A DNA stretch of 64,000 nt from Micromonospora sp. WMMA1363 (GCF_030345795.1 NZ_JAUALB010000001.1:2906001-2970000); one strand, 5' to 3'. Positions 31,301-40,389 are shown, counted from the stretch's first letter. Translations and numbers: made by a program. The notes: generated by a model not told the origin, from the letters alone.

Positions 31301-31592
31301 ACTCGTACTGCACCTGGACGGTGGCCGCGCCGTCACGCGAGGTCGAGGTGACCTTCTCGATCCCGGCGATACCCTGCAGACTGTTTTCGATCGGCTCGGT
31401 GACCTGCGACTCGACGACCTCCGGACCGGCGCCGGGGTACACCGCCACGATGAACGCGGCCGGGAACTCCAGTGACGGCAGGAGTTGCTGCTTCAGCGAC
31501 GGCACGGCGAACGCTCCGAACACCGTGGTCACCACCGCGATGAGGGCGACCAGCCCTCGGTTGGCGAGACTGAATCTGGCGAGCAGCGACAT
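28326..31592 (-). CDS. RND efflux permease, AcrB/HAE1-like
   Basis: The 1088-residue protein has the duplicated RND layout: one N-terminal helix, a large external loop, six helices, then the same again. The proton-relay Asp pair is present in TM4 (VGRVVDDSIVVLENIKRH). The start FSLANRGLVALIAVVTTVFGAFAVPSLKQQLLPSLEFP is typical of the actinobacterial HAE1-like group. A C-terminal tail of about 70 residues is soluble and Pro/Ala-rich. No membrane-fusion or outer-membrane partner gene is present, as expected for a single-membrane host. Substrate unknown. Confidence 0.9.
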   Translation of the reverse strand: MSLLARFSLANRGLVALIAVVTTVFGAFAVPSLKQQLLPSLEFPAAFIVAVYPGAGPEVVESQVTEPIENSLQGIAGIEKVTSTSRDGAATVQVQYEFGTDVDDVVNKMQTALNRVDAQLPDGVDPQVIAGGTDDLPAVVLAASGGDERALSEKLQATVVPELESIEGVRAVEVTGTRDELVVVAPDPAKLAAARVQATAIGAALRANGVAVPAGVLVDGDIALPVQVGMPLATLDDLRGIVLTGTPPVRLGDVATVEQQLAPATAITRTNGRDSLGIAVTATPDGNAVEISHEIRERLADLRGAVGAELTVVFDQAPFVEKSIESLTTEGLLGLVMAVVVILVFLLSVRSTAVTAVSIPLSVVVALIALWIGDYSLNLLTLGALTIAVGRVVDDSIVVLENIKRHLEYGEAKRDAIRTAVREVAGAVTASTLTTVAVFAPIALVGGFVGQLFAPFAITVTVALVASLLVSLTVIPVLAYWFLKPAGGTADDAAVRRAAEEKELRSPLQRGYLPVIGFATRTWATRWITLGLGVLVLLGTFGLSRQLETNFLDDSGQDTLSMTQELPAGTGLAGTDAAARQVEAVLARTAGVETYQVTAGSGDTPWAGPGGNNVATWSLTLGDDTDAKEMRGILRAELDALGGGIGEITFGSGQGGASANQLAVVVRAADPVTLSRAAADVEAAMKGLDGVEDVATSLTDQADRIQVTVDRAKAAQVGLTEAAVGQLVAQAYRGAPLGRVTLDAGQRDVVLRLGAQPPVSVDELRALPIGVVKLGDVAAVDRVAGPQQVTRIDGERSVSVTGTATGSNLGAISQELREKLDALDVPGATFDIGGVSADQAEAFADLGLAVLAAIAIVFLIMVATFRSLTQALILLVSVPFAATGAIALLLATGTPLGVPALIGVLMLVGIVVTNAIVLLDLVNQYRAQGMGVQEAVVEGGRRRLRPILMTAVATIFALVPMALGLTGEGGFISKPLAIVVIGGLLSSTLLTLVLVPTLYAMVEHTKELVRALGARSRRTPAPVGPSADTAPARAERTVEPEPAVIGADTAASGAGAAGHPSAALVDGTDQFEVLRLPKSRTSPLPPAE

Positions 31593-31788
31593 CGACTGGA
31601 CTCACTCCTGGAGGAAGACAGCGGTGCGGAGTATGAAGTGTCCCCCACCCGATCTGGGCCGCACCTGTGGGGCTCCCCCGTCGGCCCCGCCAGCACCCCG
31701 CACCGGGCCGATCACCAGGTTGGCGCACGGCGTACTCTCCCACCCGCCCAATTCCATGATCAATGGTGACCGGCGTGGGCCGGCGGTG

Positions 31789-32838
31789 TCAGGCCAGGTC
31801 GAGTGAGCGGGCGGCGGCCAGGGGGTCGTTGGCGATGGTGACCGGAGCGGGCGCCATCGAGATGGCCCACTCCGGGTCCTTCAGGCCGTGGCCCGTGACG
31901 GTGCAGACCACCGTCGAACCGGCCGGGACGGTGCCCGCAGCGGCCTGCTGGAGGAGTCCCGCCACACTGGCCGCGCTGCCCAGCTCGACGAAGGCCCCGA
32001 CCTCCCGGGCGAGCAGCCGGTACGCGGACAGGATCTCCCGGTCGCTGACGGCGGCGATGAGACCGTCGGAGGAGTCCCGGGCATCGAGGGCCTTCGTCCA
32101 GCTTGCCGGGTTGCCGATGCGGATGGCGGTGGCGATGGTCGACGGTTCGCGGACCGCCTGGCCGGTGACGATGGGCGCTGCCCCGGCGGCCTGGAAGCCG
32201 TACATCTTCGGGGCCTTCGTCACGTGACCGGCGGCCAGCTCCTCCGAGTAGCCCAGCCAGTACGCGGAGACGTTACCGGCGTTGCCGACCGGCAGGCAGT
32301 GGATGTCCGGAGCGTCGCCGAGGGCCTCGACGATCTCGAACGCGGCCGTCTTCTGGCCGTGCAGCCGGTCCACGTTCACCGAGTTGACCAAGGCGACCGG
32401 ATAGTCCTGGGCGAGCTTCGCAGCCAGCGTCAGACAGTCGTCGAAGTTGCCGCTGACCTGGAGCAGCCGGGCCCCGTGCACCAGTGCCTGGGCCAGCTTG
32501 CCCAACGCGATCTTACCCTGCGGCACCAGCACCGCACAGGTCAGCCCGGCCCGGGCCGCGTACGCCGCGGCGGAGGCGCTGGTGTTGCCGGTCGACGCGC
32601 AGATGATCGCCTTGTTGCCGGCCTCGACTGCCTTGGAGACCGCCAGGGTCATCCCCCGGTCCTTGAAGGAGCCGGTCGGGTTGGCCCCCTCCACCTTGAG
32701 CCACACGTCACAGCCGATCCGGGCCGACAGCACCGGCGCGGGCAACAGCGGAGTGTTCCCCTCGTGCAGGGTGACAACGGGTGTGGCCTCGGTGACCGGC
32801 AGCCGATCCCGGTACGCGTCGATCAGACCCCGCCACAT
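31789..32838 (-). CDS. thrC: Threonine synthase
   Basis: ThrC is the PLP enzyme that converts O-phosphohomoserine to threonine. The PLP lysine is in [18 protein letters not shown], the phosphate loop is [13 protein letters not shown], and [18 protein letters not shown] is the conserved Asn/Ser region. ATG at 32838 is preceded by GAGGAGG, giving 349 residues ([15 protein letters not shown]), the short form common in actinobacteria. It follows hom by 115 bases. The RND gene is next downstream instead of thrB. Confidence 0.95.
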   Translation of the reverse strand: MWRGLIDAYRDRLPVTEATPVVTLHEGNTPLLPAPVLSARIGCDVWLKVEGANPTGSFKDRGMTLAVSKAVEAGNKAIICASTGNTSASAAAYAARAGLTCAVLVPQGKIALGKLAQALVHGARLLQVSGNFDDCLTLAAKLAQDYPVALVNSVNVDRLHGQKTAAFEIVEALGDAPDIHCLPVGNAGNVSAYWLGYSEELAAGHVTKAPKMYGFQAAGAAPIVTGQAVREPSTIATAIRIGNPASWTKALDARDSSDGLIAAVSDREILSAYRLLAREVGAFVELGSAASVAGLLQQAAAGTVPAGSTVVCTVTGHGLKDPEWAISMAPAPVTIANDPLAAARSLDLA

Positions 32839-32953
32839 GTCGCCCTCCTCGCTCACTTCGCGCCCCACCGTGTTCGGGGCCATGTCAAGCCTGGACCAGC
32901 CTCCCGGACCGGCCAGCGCCGCGCCCACCGGTAACCACCAGGCGGGACTGGAG

Positions 32954-34279
32954 TCAGAGACCACCCTCCACCCGGAGCACACTGGCCACCGACCGGACGA
33001 TGTCCAGCCCGCGCAGCTCCCGGACGGTCGCGGCGAGCGCGGCGTCCGGCGCGACATGGGTGACGATGACCAGGTCGGCGTCCTCGCCCTGGCCGGCCGA
33101 GCCGCCGCCGGCCGGCCCCTGCCTCACGGTCGCGATCGAGACGGCGTGCCGGGCGAACACCCCGGCCACTGCCTCCAGGACACCCGGTCGGTCGGCCACG
33201 TCGAGGCTGATGTGGTAGCGGGTGAGCGCCTCGCCCATCGGCCGCACCGGCAGGTCGGCGTACGCGGACTCGCTGGCCGCCCGGACCCCGGCGAGCCGGT
33301 TGCGGGAAACCGCGACCACGTCGCCGAGCACGGCACTGGCGGTCGGCGCACCGCCCGCACCCCGGCCGTAGAACATCAGCTGCCCGGCCGCGTCGGCCTC
33401 GACGAAGACCGCGTTGAAGGCATCGCCGACGCTGGCCAGGGGATGGGTCAGCGGGATCATCGCCGGGTGTACCCGGACGCTGACCGTCTCGCGGCCGGCC
33501 GGGTCCACGGCTCGGGCGGCGATGCAGAGAAGCTTGATCGTGCAGCCCATCGCCTTGGCGCTGGCCACGTCCGCGGCGGTGACCTCGGTGATCCCCGCCC
33601 GGTACACGTCGGCCGCGCCGACCCGGGTGTGGAACGCCAGCGAGGCCAGGATGGCCGCCTTGGCCGCCGCGTCGAAGCCCTCCACGTCGGCGGTCGGGTC
33701 GGCCTCGGCGTACCCCAGCTCGGTCGCCTCCTCGAGCGCCTCGGCGAAGCCCGCACCGGTGGCGTCCATCGCGGAGAGGATGAAGTTCGTGGTGCCGTTG
33801 ACGATGCCGGTCACCCGGGTTATCCGGTCACCGTGCAGCGACTCGCGCAGCGGCCGCAGCAACGGGATCGCCCCGGCCACGGACGCCTCGTAGTAGAGGT
33901 CGCCGCCGCCCTCGGCGGCCGCGTCGTGCAGCGCGCCGCCGTCCTCGGCGAGCAGCGCCTTGTTCGCCGTGACCACGCTCTTACCGGCCCGTAGCGCCTC
34001 CACCAGCCAGCTCCGGGCCGGCTCGATGCCGCCGACCACCTCGACCACCACGTCGACGTCGTCGCGTTTGATCAGAGCAAGCGGGTCGGTGGTGAACAGC
34101 GCCGGGTCGACTGGCAGGTCACCCCGGTCCCGGCCGATCCGGCGGACGGCGATGCCGGCGATCTCCAGCGGCGCACCGATCCGGGCGGCGAGGTCGGCGG
34201 ACTGCTCGTGCAGCAGCCGGAGCACCTCGCCTCCGACCGTGCCGCAGCCGAGCAGCGCCAAGCGCACAGGTGACGTCAT
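32954..34279 (-). CDS. hom: Homoserine dehydrogenase
   Basis: The enzyme reduces aspartate semialdehyde to homoserine at the branch to threonine and methionine. The 441-residue product has the NAD(P) motif [17 protein letters not shown], catalytic-domain signatures [32 protein letters not shown] and [11 protein letters not shown], and a C-terminal ACT domain ([28 protein letters not shown]). The ACT domain suggests feedback by threonine. It overlaps the lysA stop by ATGA. Confidence 0.96.
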   Translation of the reverse strand: MTSPVRLALLGCGTVGGEVLRLLHEQSADLAARIGAPLEIAGIAVRRIGRDRGDLPVDPALFTTDPLALIKRDDVDVVVEVVGGIEPARSWLVEALRAGKSVVTANKALLAEDGGALHDAAAEGGGDLYYEASVAGAIPLLRPLRESLHGDRITRVTGIVNGTTNFILSAMDATGAGFAEALEEATELGYAEADPTADVEGFDAAAKAAILASLAFHTRVGAADVYRAGITEVTAADVASAKAMGCTIKLLCIAARAVDPAGRETVSVRVHPAMIPLTHPLASVGDAFNAVFVEADAAGQLMFYGRGAGGAPTASAVLGDVVAVSRNRLAGVRAASESAYADLPVRPMGEALTRYHISLDVADRPGVLEAVAGVFARHAVSIATVRQGPAGGGSAGQGEDADLVIVTHVAPDAALAATVRELRGLDIVRSVASVLRVEGGL

Positions 34280-35661
34280 CCCACATCCAAAGCGAGCAGG
34301 TCCTCTTCGGTCTCCCGCCGAACGATCAGGCGTGCCTGGCCATCCCGCACCGCCACCACCGGCGGGCGCGGCACGTGGTTGTAGTTGCTGGCCATGCTCC
34401 GGCAGTACGCACCTGTACCGGGCACCGCCACGAGATCTCCGGGCCGCACGTCGGCCGGCAGGAACTCATCCTTCACCACGATGTCCCCGGACTCACAATG
34501 CTTTCCCACCACGCGGGCGAGCATCGGCTCGGCCACGCTCGCCCGGGAGGCCACCGTCGCCGAGTACGACGCGTCGTACAGCGCCGTGCGGATGTTGTCG
34601 CTCATCCCGCCGTCGACGCTGACGTACGTCCGGATGCCGTCCACGTCCTTCACCGTGCCCACCTCGTAGAGGGTGAACACGGCCGGCCCGACGATCGCCC
34701 GGCCCGGTTCGACGGACAGGTGCGGCACGGCCAGCCGCTCGGCCGCGCACTCCGTGTCGACGATCTTCCGCAGCCGCTTCGCCAGGTCGGCCGGCGTGGC
34801 CGGGTCGTCCTGCGTGGTGTATGCGATGCCGAAGCCGCCACCCAGGTCCAGCTCGGGCAGCTCCACCCCGCGCGCGTCGCGGATCTGCGACTGTAGGGCC
34901 AGCACCCGACGGGCGGACACCTCGAAGCCGCTGGCGTCGAAGATCTGCGACCCGATGTGCGAGTGCAGTCCACGCAGCTCCAGCACACCCTCGTCAAGGA
35001 TCTTGAAGGCGGCCGCCGCGGCGGCGCCGCCGGCGAGGGAGAAACCGAACTTCTGGTCCTCGTGGGCGGTGGCGATGAACTCGTGGGTGTGCGCCTCGAC
35101 GCCGACGGTGACCCGGACCAGGACCCTGGGCCGGACGCCGCGCTGTCGGGCCAGCGCGGTGAGTCGGTCGATCTCCTGGAACGAGTCGACGATGATCCGG
35201 CCCACCCCGGCGTCCAGCGCCCGGGTCAGCTCCACCGCCGACTTGTTGTTGCCGTGGAAGCCGATCCGCTCCGGCGGCATCCCCGCCGACAACGCCGTGG
35301 CCAGCTCCCCGCCGGTGCAGACGTCGAGGTGCAGGCCCTCCTCGGCGATCATCCGGACCACGGCACGGCAGAGGAACGCCTTGCCGGCGTAGTAGACGTC
35401 CTCGGTCGGGAACGCGGCCCGGAAGTCGCGGCAGCGCGAGCGCAGGTCGTCCTCGTCCAGCACGTACACCGGGGTGCCGAACTCGGCGGCCACGGCGCGG
35501 ACCGGCCGGCCGGCGACGGCGAGCGCGCCGTCGGCCGCGCGTGCGACGTTACGCGGCCACAACGCCGACACCAGGACGTTGACGTCGGCGGGGGTACGCA
35601 GCCAGGCCGGCCCTCGGCTGCCGATGTCGCCGTGCAGGGCACCGGCCTCGTGAGCGCGCAC
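34276..35661 (-). CDS. lysA: Diaminopimelate decarboxylase
   Basis: LysA makes lysine from meso-diaminopimelate. The 461-residue PLP enzyme has its cofactor lysine in DVYYAGKAFLC, the conserved HSHIGSQI-type motif as LHSHIGSQIFD, and the substrate-binding GVRPRVLVRVTVGVEAHTHEF and ESGDIVVKDEFLP stretches (the last contains the active-site Cys). GTG at 35661 lies five bases after the argS stop with GGAGAGG upstream, fixing the start. It overlaps hom by four bases, tying lysine and threonine branches in one operon. Confidence 0.96.
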   Translation of the reverse strand: MRAHEAGALHGDIGSRGPAWLRTPADVNVLVSALWPRNVARAADGALAVAGRPVRAVAAEFGTPVYVLDEDDLRSRCRDFRAAFPTEDVYYAGKAFLCRAVVRMIAEEGLHLDVCTGGELATALSAGMPPERIGFHGNNKSAVELTRALDAGVGRIIVDSFQEIDRLTALARQRGVRPRVLVRVTVGVEAHTHEFIATAHEDQKFGFSLAGGAAAAAAFKILDEGVLELRGLHSHIGSQIFDASGFEVSARRVLALQSQIRDARGVELPELDLGGGFGIAYTTQDDPATPADLAKRLRKIVDTECAAERLAVPHLSVEPGRAIVGPAVFTLYEVGTVKDVDGIRTYVSVDGGMSDNIRTALYDASYSATVASRASVAEPMLARVVGKHCESGDIVVKDEFLPADVRPGDLVAVPGTGAYCRSMASNYNHVPRPPVVAVRDGQARLIVRRETEEDLLALDVG

Positions 35662-35666
35662 GAGGG

Positions 35667-37334
35667 CTACATCCTCTCCGGGGCGGAGACGCCGAGCAGG
35701 TGCAGCCCGTTGGCGATGACCACCCGGGTCGCGTCGTTCAGCCAGAGCCGGGCGCGGTGCAGGTCGGTGACCTCCTCGTCGCCCTGCGGCAGGATCCGGC
35801 AGTTGTCGTAGAACCGGTGGTACGCCTGCGCGACGCTCTCCTCCAGGTAGCGGGCCACCCGGTGCGGCTCCCGCAGCTCGGCGGAGGTGGCCACCACGGC
35901 GGGGAACTCGGCGAGCGCCTTGAGCAGCTCGTTCTCCTTCTCGTGGCCGAGCAGCTCCGGGCGGAAGGCCCCGCCGTCGCCCCGGGTCAGCCCGACCTCG
36001 CCGGCGTTGCGGGCCACGCCGGCGGTCCGCGCCGCCACGTACTGCACGTAGTAGACCGGGTTGTCGTTCTTGGCCCGCGTCCACAGCTCCACGTCGATGT
36101 CGATCGGCGAGTCAGCCGAGTACCGGGCCAGCGCGTACCGGGCGGCGTCGACGCCGATCGCGTCGACCAGGTCCTCCAGGGTGACCACGGTGCCGGCCCG
36201 CTTGCTCATCCGCACCGGGGCACCGTCGCGGACCAGGTTGACCAACTGGCCGATGAGGATCTCCAGATTGCGCTCCGGGTCGTCACCGAAGCACGCGGCC
36301 ATCGCCTTCATCCGGCCGAGGTAGCCGTGGTGGTCGGCGCCGAGCATGATGACCACCCGCTCGAAGCCGCGCTCCCGCTTGTCCAGGTAGTACGCGCAGT
36401 CGGCGGCGAAGTACGTCCACTCGCCGTTGGACTTGCGCAGCACCCGGTCCTTGTCGTCACCGAAGTCGGTGGTGCGCAGCCAGGTGGCGCCGTCGGCCTC
36501 GAAGGTGTGGCCGTGCTGCTGCAGCCGCTGCAGGGCGTGCTCCAGCTCGCCCCGGTCGTGCAGGTCCTTCTCGTTGAAGTACGTGTCGAACTCCACGCCG
36601 AAGTCGCGCAGCGACGACTTGATCTCGGCGAACATCAGCTCGACACCCTCGACCCGGAACACCTCCTGAGCGGCGGCCTCGTCCAGGGACGTCACGTCCG
36701 GCCGCCGGGCCTTCACCTGCTCGGCGATCTCGGTGAGATACGCCCCGGCGTAGCCGTCCTCGGGAGCGGGCGCCCCCTCCGCGGCGGCGAGCAGCGAGCG
36801 GGCGAACCGGTCGATCTGCGAGCCGGCGTCGTTGAAGTAGTACTCGGTGCCGACGTCGGCGCCGGTGGCGCGTAACAGCCGGCTCAACGCGTCGCCGACC
36901 GCCGCCCACCGGACACCACCGATGTGCACCGGGCCGGTCGGGTTGGCCGAGACGAACTCGAGGTTGATCTTCTGACCGGAGAGCCGGTCGCTGCGGCCGT
37001 ACTCCGCACCGGTTTCGACGATCGCGCGGGCGAGCTGGCCGGCGGCGGCGGCGTCGAGCCGGATGTTCAGGAAGCCGGGGCCGGCGATCTCCACCGACTT
37101 GATCCCCGGCGCCCGGCCGAGCTGCTCGGCCAGGGCGGCGGCCAGCTCCCGCGGCGGAACGCCCACCTTCTTGCTGAGCTGGAGCGCCAGCGTCGAGGCG
37201 TAGTCGCCGTGCTCGGGGTTTCGGGGTCGCTCCACCGCCGTCCGCCCGGGAAGGGCGGCGCGGTCCAGGCCCCGCGCGGTGAAGACGGCGTGGGCTGCGG
37301 TGAGGACGACCTCGGCGAGTTCTGCGGGAGTCAC
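35667..37334 (-). CDS. argS: Arginyl-tRNA synthetase
   Basis: The 555-residue class I synthetase has the HIGH-type signature in [12 protein letters not shown] and the KMSKS region as [13 protein letters not shown]. The N-terminal Add1 domain and the C-terminal anticodon-binding domain ([21 protein letters not shown] to GVSAPERM) are complete. The start is GTG at 37334, with no clear ribosome binding site, so a leaderless transcript is possible. A tRNA-Arg(CCG) gene lies 2.7 kb away on the other strand. Confidence 0.96.
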   Translation of the reverse strand: MTPAELAEVVLTAAHAVFTARGLDRAALPGRTAVERPRNPEHGDYASTLALQLSKKVGVPPRELAAALAEQLGRAPGIKSVEIAGPGFLNIRLDAAAAGQLARAIVETGAEYGRSDRLSGQKINLEFVSANPTGPVHIGGVRWAAVGDALSRLLRATGADVGTEYYFNDAGSQIDRFARSLLAAAEGAPAPEDGYAGAYLTEIAEQVKARRPDVTSLDEAAAQEVFRVEGVELMFAEIKSSLRDFGVEFDTYFNEKDLHDRGELEHALQRLQQHGHTFEADGATWLRTTDFGDDKDRVLRKSNGEWTYFAADCAYYLDKRERGFERVVIMLGADHHGYLGRMKAMAACFGDDPERNLEILIGQLVNLVRDGAPVRMSKRAGTVVTLEDLVDAIGVDAARYALARYSADSPIDIDVELWTRAKNDNPVYYVQYVAARTAGVARNAGEVGLTRGDGGAFRPELLGHEKENELLKALAEFPAVVATSAELREPHRVARYLEESVAQAYHRFYDNCRILPQGDEEVTDLHRARLWLNDATRVVIANGLHLLGVSAPERM

Positions 37335-37433
37335 CGATCCATGTTATCGGGGGTAGACTCGGTCCCCGCGGCGGCGACCCAGCTTGTGAACCCGGCCCGC
37401 CAGATCCCCTACCGACCGACCTGACGAGGCACG

Positions 37434-38234
37434 ATGAGCATCAGCACCCCGGGCGGCCCGGAGCGCCGCCCGACCGTGACCAGCACCGGCAAGAAGCCGG
37501 CGGCGGGCCGGCCGGCCGGCGGCAGGGCCGGGTCCGGCAAGCCGGCGGGCACCCCGCGCGCGGGCGGCGGCAAGGGCCCCCGTAAGCCGGTCACCCCGGT
37601 GAAGGTCAGCCAGGGCCGCAGCTGGGGCCCGATCGCGTTGTTCGTCAGCGTCGGCGTGCTGGCCGTCGCGATCATCGCTTACGGCGGTTGGGCGACCTTC
37701 CAGGGCTCCAAGCCGTGGGACGAGCGGGCGAACGCGATCGACGGCCTCGTCAACTTCCGCGAGAAGGACCCGGAACTGGTCAAGGGCGGCAACCACAAGC
37801 CAGGCTCGATCACCTATTCGGTGCTTCCGCCGGTGGCTGGCCCGCACAACGGCGTCTGGCAGAACTGCATGGGTGACGTGTACGACGCCCCCATCGCCAA
37901 CGAGCACGCGGTGCACAGCCTGGAGCACGGCGCGGTCTGGATCACCTACCGGCCCGACCTGCCCGCCGACCAGGTCGAGAAGCTGGCGGAACGGGTGCGC
38001 GGCAACGAGAAGATGTTCCTCAGCCCGTTCGAGAAGCTGGACAAGCCGATCTCGATGCAGGCATGGGGTTACCAGCTCAAGGTCGACAGCGCCGACGACG
38101 GCCGGATCGACGAGTTCATCAAGACGCTGAAGGTGAACGCGTCCATCGAAGGCCCGACCGCGCTGTGCAACCAGGGGGTGACCGCCACCGGCACCACCCC
38201 ACGCGACCTCGGCGACCAGATGTCGCCTCAGTAA
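37434..38234 (+). CDS. DUF3105 domain-containing membrane protein
   Basis: The 266-residue product has a basic, Gly/Pro/Lys-rich cytoplasmic N-terminus (about 60 residues), one membrane helix (IALFVSVGVLAVAIIAYGGW) and an extracytoplasmic DUF3105 domain. Conserved elements are YSVLPPVAGPHNGVWQNCMGDVY, EHAVHSLEHGAVWITY and KTLKVNASIEGPTALCNQG; the paired Cys and the His-rich stretch could bind metal or form a disulfide. GAGG precedes ATG. The function is unknown. The DUF305 gene follows 9 bases downstream, so the two likely act together at the outer face of the membrane. Confidence 0.88.
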   Translation: MSISTPGGPERRPTVTSTGKKPAAGRPAGGRAGSGKPAGTPRAGGGKGPRKPVTPVKVSQGRSWGPIALFVSVGVLAVAIIAYGGWATFQGSKPWDERANAIDGLVNFREKDPELVKGGNHKPGSITYSVLPPVAGPHNGVWQNCMGDVYDAPIANEHAVHSLEHGAVWITYRPDLPADQVEKLAERVRGNEKMFLSPFEKLDKPISMQAWGYQLKVDSADDGRIDEFIKTLKVNASIEGPTALCNQGVTATGTTPRDLGDQMSPQ

Positions 38235-38243
38235 GGACGGATC

Positions 38244-38900
38244 ATGACCACATCCGTGACGCTGGACGAAACCCCGGCCGCCGAGTCCGGCGACCGGCGT
38301 TCCACCCGCCGGGTCGCGTTCCTCGTGCTGGTCTCCGCCGTCGTGGCGAGCCTCCTGCTCGGGTACGCGGGTGGCCTGCTCACGCCACGCTTGACCCGGC
38401 CCGGGGATGCCTCCGCGGAGGCCGGCTTCGCTCGGGACATGACCACCCACCACGCGCAGGCGGTGGAGATGGGGCTGATCGCGTTCCAGCGCGGCAGTGA
38501 CCTGGAGGTACGCAGCATCGGCAGCGACATCGCCCTCTCCCAGCAGGGCGATATCGGTGCCATGCAGACGTGGCTGCGCTCCTGGGAACTGGATCCGACT
38601 GGCTCCCAGCCCCGGATGGCGTGGGTCCCCGAGGGCACCGAGATGGTCCGCGACGGTCTGATGCCGGGTATGGCCACCCCCGAACAGATGGCACAGCTAC
38701 GCGCCGCACAGGGCACGGACCTGGACGTTCTCTTCCTGGAACTGATGATCACACACCACATCGGTGGCATCCACATGGTGGACGCGCTGCTGGACGCCAG
38801 CGATGAGCCCGAGGTGGTGAACGCTGCGCAGATCATGAAGAACACGCAGCAGACCGACCTGGTCAATCTCCAGAACGCGCTCAAGCGCCTCCGGGGCTGA
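38244..38900 (+). CDS. DUF305 domain-containing membrane-anchored protein
   Basis: The 218-residue product has one N-terminal membrane helix (about residues 28-52) and an external DUF305 four-helix domain. Two His-rich motifs lie on separate helices: ARDMTTHHAQAVEMG and ELMITHHIGGIHMVDALL. DUF305 belongs to the ferritin-like proteins, and His/Met-rich members have been linked to copper. Here the HH pairs with nearby Met residues suggest metal binding; this is an inference. It pairs with the DUF3105 gene and ends at a strong hairpin. Confidence 0.9.
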   Translation: MTTSVTLDETPAAESGDRRSTRRVAFLVLVSAVVASLLLGYAGGLLTPRLTRPGDASAEAGFARDMTTHHAQAVEMGLIAFQRGSDLEVRSIGSDIALSQQGDIGAMQTWLRSWELDPTGSQPRMAWVPEGTEMVRDGLMPGMATPEQMAQLRAAQGTDLDVLFLELMITHHIGGIHMVDALLDASDEPEVVNAAQIMKNTQQTDLVNLQNALKRLRG

Positions 38901-38925
38901 TCCGGCCGCCGCGCCCTCCCTGCCG

Positions 38926-38958
38926 AAGTCCCGCACTCCGCGCCGGGGTGCGGGACTT
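38926..38958 (+). terminator. Terminator of the DUF3105-DUF305 unit
   Basis: AAGTCCCGCAC pairs with GTGCGGGACTT, extended inward by three more pairs, around a 5-base loop, 26 bases after the DUF305 stop and followed by TC. Confidence 0.8.
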
Positions 38959-39123
38959 TCGCTGCGCGCCCCCGCAACGGCCTGGGCGCCGTCGCGTGCA
39001 CACGCCACTGGTCGGGGTTAGGCGATCACACGGCTTTCAGGTGCACTTGTCCGGTTCGGGTACTGTGCCTCGTGCGACCGAATCAATCACTAAGAGAAGT
39101 TTCTCCCCACATATCGTGACCAG

Positions 39124-39843
39124 TTGCGATTCGGGCTCGTTGCGCAGGGCGTGGGGGTTGCACTGAGAGACGCACGGCGCTCCGTCACCAGTTGGTGCCG
39201 GCGCCACACCATCGGCGGTGACGGGGCGGTGGCGGCCGTCCGTCGCGGACAGCGGCAGGGCGAGCCGGGAACGCTCAGTCGCGAACAGGAACTCGAACTC
39301 ATCGACACGCTGCGGAGCAGCTACCCCGACACGTTCGGCTTGGACGAACAGCTCTGGACGCGACAGAGCCTGCACACTCTCATCCAGCGCCGGATCGGGC
39401 TACCGATGGACACCGGGGCGGTCGGCGCCTACCTGCGCGCCTGGGGGTTGGGCCCGCGAGAGCCCCGCGAACGGGCCTGCGGGCTCTGCGTCGGCGCGGT
39501 CGAACGGTGGGTACGCACCGAGTACCCGGCCATCACCCATGCCGCGCAGGAACATCTCGCCGAGGTGTACTGGATCGGGCGGATCCGCCTGCGCGGGACC
39601 ATGCCGGCGGCCGACGTGATCTCCGCTGTCTCGTCCCGGGGTCGGGTCCGCTTCATGATCACCACGCCGTCGGTGGACCCACCGCTACCGCGGGACTTCG
39701 TGCTCCGACTCAGCGGCGAGGAGCGCCGCACCGTACACCTGATCGTGGACGGGTCCTGGCCCCGCAACGAGTGGCCGCGCCGACTCCCCCGCCGCATCGT
39801 GCTGCACCCGCTGCCGAGCTGCGGTCGCGCCGTCGCCGCCTGA
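39124..39843 (+). CDS. IS630-derived winged-helix protein lacking transposase catalytic residues
   Basis: The product of about 239 residues reads like an IS630-family transposase: an HTH region (ALRDARRSVTSWCRRHTIGGDGA), then a second winged helix (LWTRQSLHTLIQRRIGLPMDTGAVGAYLRAWGLGP), a linker (VERWVRTEYPAITHAA) and the start of the RNase-H-like domain. In active members the first strand holds Asp as in HWGDETG; here it is VYWIGRIRLRG, with no Asp. The second Asp survives (LIVDGS), but the protein ends before the final Asp/Glu. Intact reading over 720 bases with no IS ends seen suggests either a domesticated DNA-binding protein or recent decay. The TTG start is uncertain; GTG at 39151 is an alternative. 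Confidence 0.7.
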   Translation: MRFGLVAQGVGVALRDARRSVTSWCRRHTIGGDGAVAAVRRGQRQGEPGTLSREQELELIDTLRSSYPDTFGLDEQLWTRQSLHTLIQRRIGLPMDTGAVGAYLRAWGLGPREPRERACGLCVGAVERWVRTEYPAITHAAQEHLAEVYWIGRIRLRGTMPAADVISAVSSRGRVRFMITTPSVDPPLPRDFVLRLSGEERRTVHLIVDGSWPRNEWPRRLPRRIVLHPLPSCGRAVAA

Positions 39844-40024
39844 CAACCCCGGCCCACGATCCCACCCACGGCAAGCGGGTCCCGCCCGGCGGCGCCGGTA
39901 CGCGCCGCGCGCCTGGATCAACGGCTGGACGGGCCGCGGAACGGGTTCCGGCGAGACGGATTCGATCTTCCGATACCGATTCGGCGGTCACGGCCGGCGT
40001 TTGCTAGTCTTCTCCAGTCGCTGA

Positions 40025-40099
40025 GCCCCCGTAGCTCAGGGGATAGAGCACCGCCCTCCGGAGGCGGGAGCGCAGGTTCGAATCCTGCCGGGGGCACCA
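40025..40099 (+). tRNA. tRNA-Arg (anticodon CCG)
   Basis: The acceptor stem GCCCCCG pairs with CGGGGGC, followed by A and an encoded CCA. The D arm is GCTC-AGGGGATA-GAGC, the anticodon stem CCGCC/GGCGG encloses loop CTCCGGA with anticodon CCG, and the T arm contains GGTTCGAATCC. It reads the CGG codon, which is frequent in such a GC-rich genome. A hairpin terminator follows 19 bases later. Confidence 0.95.
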
Positions 40100-40117
40100 G
40101 AGCCGACCAGCACCAAG

Positions 40118-40154
40118 AGGACCCCTGACCAGGCGAAACCCGGTCAGGGGTCTT
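40118..40154 (+). terminator. Terminator of tRNA-Arg
   Basis: GACCCCTGACC pairs with GGTCAGGGGTC around an 11-base loop and is followed by TT. Confidence 0.8.
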
Positions 40155-40177
40155 CAGCATTTGTCCGGCCGTCAGTG

Positions 40178-40227
40178 GCCGATAGCGGGTGTCTGTGCCG
40201 AAGCCGATAGCGGGTGTCTGTGCCGAA
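40178..40227. repeat. Perfect 25-bp tandem duplication downstream of tRNA-Arg
   Basis: Two identical head-to-tail copies begin GCCGATAGCGGGTGTCTGTG and end CCGAA (40178-40202 and 40203-40227); a partial third copy (GTGCCGAA) follows at 40231. They lie between the tRNA terminator and the DHA2 exporter gene. No copy of the tRNA 3' end accompanies them. Confidence 0.85.
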
Positions 40228-40389
40228 TACGTGCCGAAGTTCGGCGCAGCCTCACCCGTGGCCTAGCGCCTTCTCGATGCGCTGCCTGAGAGCCGCGTCA
40301 CCGGATCGTCTGCCCGCCGGTCCTGGCCCACTCGCCGCCGTACCTGTCGCTGCCAGGGCTGAGCCGGCCGCCGCTCAGCCGATCCAGCG

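Noticed and set aside
28320..31475. A plus-strand open frame of over 1000 codons opposite the RND gene
   Set aside because: It is the antisense of a well-supported gene; its translation is rich in Arg, His, Gln and Asp with no domain, as expected for the mirror of GC-biased codons.
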